From Eubacterium sp. CAG:180 (GTDB taxonomy: Bacteria > Bacillota > Clostridia > Oscillospirales > Acutalibacteraceae): DNA of 33,728 nucleotides. The stretch spans positions 1 to 33,728 of the forward strand of contig HF993119.1 of assembly GCA_000432435.1 (NCBI GenBank), in the 5' to 3' direction. Below the pieces are notes generated by a model. The model saw only the letters and a list, made by a program, of their open reading frames with translations, was not told the origin of the DNA and did not search any database. Each line of letters opens with the position of its first letter. Positions within the stretch are counted from its first letter, which is position 1. Both the position numbers and the translations under genes were made by a program. Below, piece after piece: positions 28,877-33,728 of the stretch.

Positions 28877-29442
28877 TGGAACAAAAAAAGGGGAAGCTTA
28901 TATTATTTTCCGGCCCGTCGGGTGTCGGCAAGGACACGCTCCTTGACATTCTTTTGAGAAAGGACCCGACGCTCCAAAAATCAATTTCGATAACAACGCG
29001 TCTTAAACGCGAAAACGAGCATGACGGGGTTGATTATTACTTCATAACTCCCGACGATTTCGAGGCAATGCTCGACAGCGGCGACGTGCTTGAATTCGCA
29101 AAATACGGCAAAAACCTTTACGGCACGCCAAAAAAACCGGTTGACAAATGGCTGTCCGAGGGTAAAACGGTTATTTTGAAAATCGAAGTTCAGGGTGCAG
29201 CAAAAATCAAAAAAATGTATCCTTTGTCAACAGCGATTTTTATAATGCCGCCGTCGCTTGAAATACTTGAGCACAGGCTTCGCTGCCGCGGTACGGAGGA
29301 CGAGGACGACCTTGTAAGACGCCTTGAAATTGCGCGCGGCGAAATAGAAAAGAGCCGCGGGTACGATTATATTGTTATAAACGACGACCTTGAAAGCGCC
29401 GCCGATGAAGTTTTGGATATTATAGAAAAAATAGATAAGTGA
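28876..29442 (+). CDS. gmk: Guanylate kinase
   Basis: Gmk phosphorylates GMP or dGMP to the diphosphate with ATP. The 188-residue protein has the P-loop GPSGVGKD (13-20) and the GMP-binding segment SITTRLKRENEHDGVDYYF; the lid region RGTEDEDDLVRRLEIARGEIE follows. The family usually has TTR-P-PRxGE-like residues before the DGxDY motif; here the segment reads TTRLKRENEHDG, a modest change. The start overlaps the stop of remA, and rpoZ follows 11 bases later. Confidence 0.95.
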   Translation: MEQKKGKLILFSGPSGVGKDTLLDILLRKDPTLQKSISITTRLKRENEHDGVDYYFITPDDFEAMLDSGDVLEFAKYGKNLYGTPKKPVDKWLSEGKTVILKIEVQGAAKIKKMYPLSTAIFIMPPSLEILEHRLRCRGTEDEDDLVRRLEIARGEIEKSRGYDYIVINDDLESAADEVLDIIEKIDK

Positions 29443-29453
29443 GGTTTTATTTT

Positions 29454-29663
29454 ATGTTCAATCCGGATTTAAAAAACATTTTAAAAGACCATCTCAGCCG
29501 TTATTCTCTTGTTACAGCCACGGCAAAAAGAGCAAGAGAAATTTCGGAAAAGGCCGAGGAAGACGGCGAAATAATGATTGAAAAGCCCGTCAGCATAGCT
29601 CTTGACGAGATACTCTCCGGCAAATATAAAATAATCGAGCCGGAAGAGATAAGATATATATAA
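29454..29663 (+). CDS. rpoZ: RNA polymerase omega subunit
   Basis: The omega subunit assists assembly and stability of RNA polymerase. This 69-residue protein has the family's N-terminal helix with SRYSLVTATAKRAREI, then VSIALDEILSGKYKI. ATG at 29454 has GAGG nine bases upstream; a start five codons earlier in the frame has no support. It lies between gmk and priA, the usual position in Firmicutes. Confidence 0.94.
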   Translation: MFNPDLKNILKDHLSRYSLVTATAKRAREISEKAEEDGEIMIEKPVSIALDEILSGKYKIIEPEEIRYI

Positions 29664-29686
29664 GTTTATTTTAAGGGGTGCAGCGT

Positions 29687-32137
29687 ATGATAGCAAAGGT
29701 AGCGGTTGAAAATACCGCTTTCAGCTTTGATGACGCTTTTGACTATGCTATACCCGAAAAACTCTCAAAAGACGTGCGTCCCGGTGTTCGTGTACTCGTC
29801 CCCTTCGGCAGAGGCAGTAAGAAACGCCAGGGCGTCGTATTTGCTTTAAGAGAAAAATCAAAAGATGCTGTGAAGCTCAAAAATATTGCGGCGGTGCTCG
29901 ACCCATCGCCGCTTTTAAATAATGAGATGCTGCGACTTGCCGTATTTATGAAGGACGAGTATTTCTGCACGCTGTACGAGGCAGTAAAGGCTATGCTGCC
30001 TACCGGCCTCGGGCTTAATCTCGTAACATCATATATAGTAAATCCCGATGTTACCGACGATATGCTGACTTCTCTGTCACCGGACGAAAAAAGCGTGTTT
30101 TCGTTTCTTGCGGACAAGAGCGTATATGTCCGCGGCGACAGACTTCTCAAAGAGCTCGGATTTAAACAGGATTTTCCAATTGCCGAAAAGATGGCAGATA
30201 AAGGGTTTCTTATCAGAAATATCGACTCCGTGCGGCGTATAGGCGACGCCACCGTGAAAATGGTAAAGCTCTCGGAATTCTATTATGCCCTCAGAGAACC
30301 GCCTAAATTTACCGCTAAGCAAAAGCAGGTTGTAAAGTTCCTCACGGATACGGGTTCTGCTTCGGTAAAGGAAGTTTGCTATTTCACCGGTGTTACAACA
30401 GCCGTTGTGACAACGCTTGAGCGCAAAGGCATATTGGAATTTTTTGATAACGAGGTTTTCCGCCGCCCAAAATTTTTGCACGGGGCAAATAAAGAGAATA
30501 TAGTGCTGACAAGTGAGCAATCGGCAGCATTCAAAGACCTCTGCGGTAGATTTCAAAGCGACAAGGCCGAAACCTCGTTGCTTTTCGGAGTTACGGGCTC
30601 CGGGAAGACAAAAGTGTATATGCGCCTTATTGACGAGGTGCTGAAAACGGGTAAGGGCTGTATAGTTATGGTCCCCGAAATCTCTCTCACTCCGCAGCTT
30701 CTGTCTCTTTTTTACAACCGTTACGGTGAAAAAGTGGCGGTTTTTCATAGCGCCCTTTCAATGGGAGAAAGACTTGACGAGTGGAAACGCGTAAAAAACG
30801 GCGAAGCCAAAATAGCGCTCGGTACGCGCTCGGCGGTTTTTGCCCCGTTTGACAATCTCGGATTGGTTATTATGGACGAAGAGCAGGAGGGCACATATAA
30901 ATCGGAGATGTCGCCGCGCTATCATGCCAAGGATGTGGCTGCATTCCGCGTAGGATGCCATAACGGACTTTTGCTTCTTGCCTCGGCAACCCCCTCGCTT
31001 ACGACATATGCGGCGGCAAAGAGCGGTATTTATTCTTTGAATGTACTTAAGAACCGGTACGGTAACGCAGTTTTGCCCGAAGTTATAACAACCGAGATGA
31101 AATACGGAGCTGACCCGACAAAAACCAAAAATTTAAGCGACGAATTGACTCTTTCGATCAAAGAAACTCTCGAAAATAAAAAACAGGCAATATTGCTGCT
31201 TAACCGCCGCGGCTACAATACATTTGCCGCGTGTGAAAGCTGTGGAAAGGTGATGACCTGTCCGAATTGCAGTATCTCACTTACATATCACAGCAAAAAC
31301 GGCAGATTGATGTGCCATTATTGCGGATATTCAGAGCCTTTTACAAACGTTTGTCGCGAATGCGGCGAAAAAAGCGTGGTATTTTCCGGAACGGGAACGC
31401 AAAGACTTGAAGAGGAACTTCACGACAGCTTTCCTGAGGCGCGTGTGCTTCGTCTTGACGCGGATACAACAACTTCGCGATATTCTTTTGAAAATTCACT
31501 AAAAAAGTTCACAAACGGCGAGTATGATATAATGTTAGGAACACAAATGGTCGCAAAAGGACTTGACTTCCCCAATGTTACTCTTGTCGGTATAATATCT
31601 ATTGACCAGCAGCTTTACAATGATGATTATAAAAGTGCCGAGCGCACCTTTGACCTTTTAACTCAGGTCATAGGCAGAGCAGGGCGAGGCGATAGTAAGG
31701 GCAGAGCCGTTATCCAAACCTCTTTCCCCGAAAATGAGATAATACGGCTTGCCGAAAAGCAGGATTTTGAAGCGTTCTACAATTTGGAAATATCAATGCG
31801 TAAGGCCATGATTTATCCTCCGTATTGTAACTTGTGCGTGGTGTCGTTTACCGGAAGCGATGAGATGCTCACAAAATCGGCGTCAAAGGTATTTTTGAAT
31901 ATGCTCAAGGAGCGGCAAAAAAATGATTTCGCAGATTTAAGCATCATCGTTTTGGGACCTATCGCTCCGCGCGTCTCAAAAATATCCGGCAAATACCGAT
32001 TCCGTATAATAATAAAATGCAAAAACACAAAAAAATTCAGATTTTTCCTGTCGGGACTTTTAAAGGATTACGCAAAGGACGGACGTTTTTCGGCGGTTAC
32101 GGCATTTGCGGACATAGATCCCGAGAGTGTATTATGA
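29687..32137 (+). CDS. priA: Primosomal protein N' (replication restart helicase PriA)
   Basis: PriA recognises stalled forks and reloads the replicative helicase. The 816-residue protein has the N-terminal DNA-binding domain (AFDYAIPE-like start, seen as AFDYAIPEKL), a winged helix, Walker A GVTGSGKT (about residue 301), the DEEQ box (about 397; DEEH in E. coli), eight zinc-binding cysteines (CESCGKVMTCPNC, CHYCGY, CRECG; about 515-560), and the helicase C domain with VIGRAGRG. ATG at 29687 follows AAGGGGTG; a GTG three codons upstream is less well placed. The stop is 10 bases before the def start. Confidence 0.96.
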   Translation: MIAKVAVENTAFSFDDAFDYAIPEKLSKDVRPGVRVLVPFGRGSKKRQGVVFALREKSKDAVKLKNIAAVLDPSPLLNNEMLRLAVFMKDEYFCTLYEAVKAMLPTGLGLNLVTSYIVNPDVTDDMLTSLSPDEKSVFSFLADKSVYVRGDRLLKELGFKQDFPIAEKMADKGFLIRNIDSVRRIGDATVKMVKLSEFYYALREPPKFTAKQKQVVKFLTDTGSASVKEVCYFTGVTTAVVTTLERKGILEFFDNEVFRRPKFLHGANKENIVLTSEQSAAFKDLCGRFQSDKAETSLLFGVTGSGKTKVYMRLIDEVLKTGKGCIVMVPEISLTPQLLSLFYNRYGEKVAVFHSALSMGERLDEWKRVKNGEAKIALGTRSAVFAPFDNLGLVIMDEEQEGTYKSEMSPRYHAKDVAAFRVGCHNGLLLLASATPSLTTYAAAKSGIYSLNVLKNRYGNAVLPEVITTEMKYGADPTKTKNLSDELTLSIKETLENKKQAILLLNRRGYNTFAACESCGKVMTCPNCSISLTYHSKNGRLMCHYCGYSEPFTNVCRECGEKSVVFSGTGTQRLEEELHDSFPEARVLRLDADTTTSRYSFENSLKKFTNGEYDIMLGTQMVAKGLDFPNVTLVGIISIDQQLYNDDYKSAERTFDLLTQVIGRAGRGDSKGRAVIQTSFPENEIIRLAEKQDFEAFYNLEISMRKAMIYPPYCNLCVVSFTGSDEMLTKSASKVFLNMLKERQKNDFADLSIIVLGPIAPRVSKISGKYRFRIIIKCKNTKKFRFFLSGLLKDYAKDGRFSAVTAFADIDPESVL

Positions 32138-32147
32138 GGTGAAAAAG

Positions 32148-32633
32148 ATGGGAATCAGACAAATCAGGGTAAACGATGACCCTATACTTCGAAAGGTCAG
32201 TCGTCCCGTTGAAAGCTTTGACGCAAAGCTCTTTAAATTACTTGACGATATGAGAGATACCCTTTACGATGCCGACGGCTGCGGTCTTGCCGCCGTTCAG
32301 GTGGGAATGCTCAAAAGAGTGGTAGTTGTAGATGTCGGCGACGGTCTTATAGAGCTTATAAATCCGGAAATAGTCGAGAGCGACGGAGTTCAGTACGAAA
32401 TAGAGGGTTGCCTTTCGCTTCCGGGTAAAAGCGGCGTTACGGTTCGACCGAAAACCGTAAAGGTAAGAGCGCAAAACAGAGAGGGAAAATGGTGCCTTTA
32501 TAAGGGCGAGGACCTTAAAGCGCGCGCGTTTTGCCATGAGATAGACCATCTTGACGGTCATTTGTATATTGAACGTCTTGCACCCGAGGAAGTAGTTGAG
32601 CGTATACGCCGCGAAAGCGGACGAATTGATTGA
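32148..32633 (+). CDS. def: Peptide deformylase
   Basis: Deformylase removes the N-formyl group from nascent proteins. The 161-residue metalloenzyme has EGCLSLPG (metal ligand Cys88) and HEIDHLDG (ligands His130 and His134, catalytic Glu131). Motif I reads GCGLAAVQVG where GxGLAAPQVG is usual: the Pro is Val50, a known kind of variation that should not destroy activity because Gln51 is kept. GAGGTG lies six bases before the ATG, inside the end of priA. fmt, which adds the formyl group, follows 11 bases later. Confidence 0.95.
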   Translation: MGIRQIRVNDDPILRKVSRPVESFDAKLFKLLDDMRDTLYDADGCGLAAVQVGMLKRVVVVDVGDGLIELINPEIVESDGVQYEIEGCLSLPGKSGVTVRPKTVKVRAQNREGKWCLYKGEDLKARAFCHEIDHLDGHLYIERLAPEEVVERIRRESGRID

Positions 32634-32644
32634 CGAGGTAACTT

Positions 32645-33571
32645 ATGAGAATAGTTTTTATGGGGACTCCCGACTTCGCCGTGCCGTGCCTTAAAAGACT
32701 TGTAGATGACGGTAACGAGGTTGTCGGCGTGTTTACACAGCCCGATAAGCCTAAGGGCAGGGGATATACGCTTACTCCGCCGCCCGTTAAGGTTTTTGCC
32801 GAGGAAAACGGTATACCTGTTTTTCAGCCGAAAAGCATGCGAGACGGAGAAGCTCTCGAAATTCTTAAAAGACTTAACCCCGAGCTTAATGTGGTTACCG
32901 CTTACGGCAAAATTTTACCTCCCGAAATACTGTATCTTCCGAAGTTTTGCTCAATAAACATACACGCGTCTCTTCTGCCGAAATATCGCGGAGCGGCCCC
33001 GATACAATGGTGCATATTAAACGGCGAAAAAGAGACCGGAGTTACATCTATGCTTATGAACGAGGGGCTTGACACCGGAGATATACTCATTTCCGAAAAG
33101 CTCCCGATTGATGAAAATATGACTGCGGGCGAGCTTCACGACAAGCTGTCGCTGCTCGGCGCGGACGTCCTTTCAAAAACAATCAGAGCCTTGCTTGACG
33201 ACAGCCTTAAACCCATAAAGCAAAACGATGATGAGAGCTGTTATTCGCCTATGCTTACAAAGGCGCTTTGCCCGATTGATTTTACTAAAACGATTGATGA
33301 AGTGCACAATAAGATAAGAGGTCTCTCGCCGTGGCCCACCGCAACCGCCGTTTTGGGCGGCAAGAAGGTCAAGCTTCATTCTTCCGAAAAAACCGAGCTT
33401 AAAGGCGGCGCACCGGGAGAAATTACCGTATCTCACGGCGAAATGCTTGTCGCCTGCAAGGACGGTAAACTGCTTAAAATTCTTGAGCTCCAGCCGGAGG
33501 GCAAAAAGAGGATGAGCGCAGAAGCTTTTCTTTTGGGGCATAAAATACAAAGCGGCGATTCTTTTAAATAA
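32645..33571 (+). CDS. fmt: Methionyl-tRNA formyltransferase
   Basis: Fmt transfers a formyl group from 10-formyltetrahydrofolate to initiator Met-tRNA. The 308-residue protein starts MRIVFMGTPDFAVPCL, and has the folate/catalytic signature SINIHASLLPKYRGAAPIQW (about 103-122) with the conserved Asn and His, then a C-terminal OB-like domain (CPIDFTKTIDEVHNKIRGLSPWP and beyond). GAGGTAA lies just before the ATG. It is coupled functionally to def upstream. Confidence 0.97.
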   Translation: MRIVFMGTPDFAVPCLKRLVDDGNEVVGVFTQPDKPKGRGYTLTPPPVKVFAEENGIPVFQPKSMRDGEALEILKRLNPELNVVTAYGKILPPEILYLPKFCSINIHASLLPKYRGAAPIQWCILNGEKETGVTSMLMNEGLDTGDILISEKLPIDENMTAGELHDKLSLLGADVLSKTIRALLDDSLKPIKQNDDESCYSPMLTKALCPIDFTKTIDEVHNKIRGLSPWPTATAVLGGKKVKLHSSEKTELKGGAPGEITVSHGEMLVACKDGKLLKILELQPEGKKRMSAEAFLLGHKIQSGDSFK

Positions 33572-33583
33572 GGGTGAAAAGAA

Positions 33584-33728
33584 ATGCCATATTATATTGA
33601 TTATTATTATTTTATTCTGATAGTCCCCGTGCTGTTTATTTCGCTGATATGCCAGGCGAGAGTAAATTCCGCATATTCGAAATTTTCCCGCCTTAATAAT
33701 ATGAACGGCCTGACGGGAGCCGATGCGG
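33584..33728 (+). CDS. yugP: Zinc metallopeptidase, YugP-like (3'-truncated by window)
   Basis: Only the first 48 codons are present. A hydrophobic helix (about residues 8-23) is followed by CQARVNSAYSKFSRLNNMNGLTGADA, the conserved start of the neutral zinc metallopeptidase (Zn_peptidase_2) family; the HExxH motif lies beyond the window. AAGGGTG precedes the ATG. It follows fmt by 12 bases, the arrangement seen in many Clostridia (recalled). The gene is cut by the window end and I see no sign that it is broken. Confidence 0.8.
   Translation, partial: MPYYIDYYYFILIVPVLFISLICQARVNSAYSKFSRLNNMNGLTGADA

Noticed and set aside
30077..30748. Minus-strand 223-codon ORF inside priA
   Set aside because: It is opposite well-conserved PriA domains and has no family match.
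32148..32633. Inactive deformylase because motif I reads AAVQVG
   Set aside because: The glutamine, metal ligands and catalytic glutamate are all present, and Pro replacement occurs in functional homologues.

Overview
The window is a gene-dense stretch of chromosome from a spore-forming, low-to-middle GC Gram-positive bacterium, most likely a member of the Clostridia (Oscillospirales/Ruminococcaceae-like). The grounds are a CIRCE/HrcA heat-shock operon, the sporulation gene ytfJ, a cdaA-cdaR pair, scpA-scpB, the conserved yicC-remA-gmk-rpoZ-priA-def-fmt order, strong AGGAGG-type ribosome sites, sigma-A promoters with TG/TRTG extensions, and frequent ATGA/TAATG stop-start overlaps. The assignment is inference from gene content; no phylogenetic marker search was possible.

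Layout. Positions 1-1670 look like accessory DNA: a 5'-broken HTH-AbrB regulator, a DUF4177-type small protein, a terminator, and a minus-strand SWIM zinc-finger protein of unknown function. Positions 1516-4000 carry a radical SAM protein (PflA-like, COG1313), mscL with a zinc-ribbon tail, and proC, ending at a strong terminator. Positions 4073-9070 are the heat-shock operon (sigma-A promoter, perfect CIRCE, hrcA-grpE-dnaK-dnaJ, terminator). Positions 9008-12500 carry dut-prmA, a DUF4358 membrane-anchored protein, ychF and tRNA-Arg(CCG).

Positions 12496-12806 contain no convincing gene. They hold a perfect 16-bp hairpin, then an ordered array of at least seven short palindromes joined by GAA (left half) or TTC (right half), then a terminator. 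This is the least explained sequence in the window. A DUF3343 protein and a cysteine desulfurase follow.

Positions 14299-24005 form one long, nearly gap-free plus-strand block: cdaA, cdaR, a lipoprotein with four Asp-rich repeats, an OmpR-type response regulator and its histidine kinase, a DUF1385 protein, prmC, an M50 protease, scpA and scpB. A good promoter over the scpB stop codon then starts DUF2953-ytfJ-dacF-rluB-small ORF. A further promoter, immediately followed by a terminator-like hairpin, precedes yicC-remA-gmk-rpoZ-priA-def-fmt and the first 48 codons of a YugP-type zinc peptidase cut by the window end.

Functionally most of the window is housekeeping: protein folding, c-di-AMP signalling and envelope control, chromosome condensation, sporulation and cell-wall carboxypeptidase, translation start (def, fmt) and replication restart (priA). 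I found no phage, IS transposase, CRISPR array or obvious defence system. The parts worth a second look are the hairpin array, the lipoprotein coupled to a two-component system in the cdaAR block, the SWIM protein, and several promoters that overlap terminators or palindromes.
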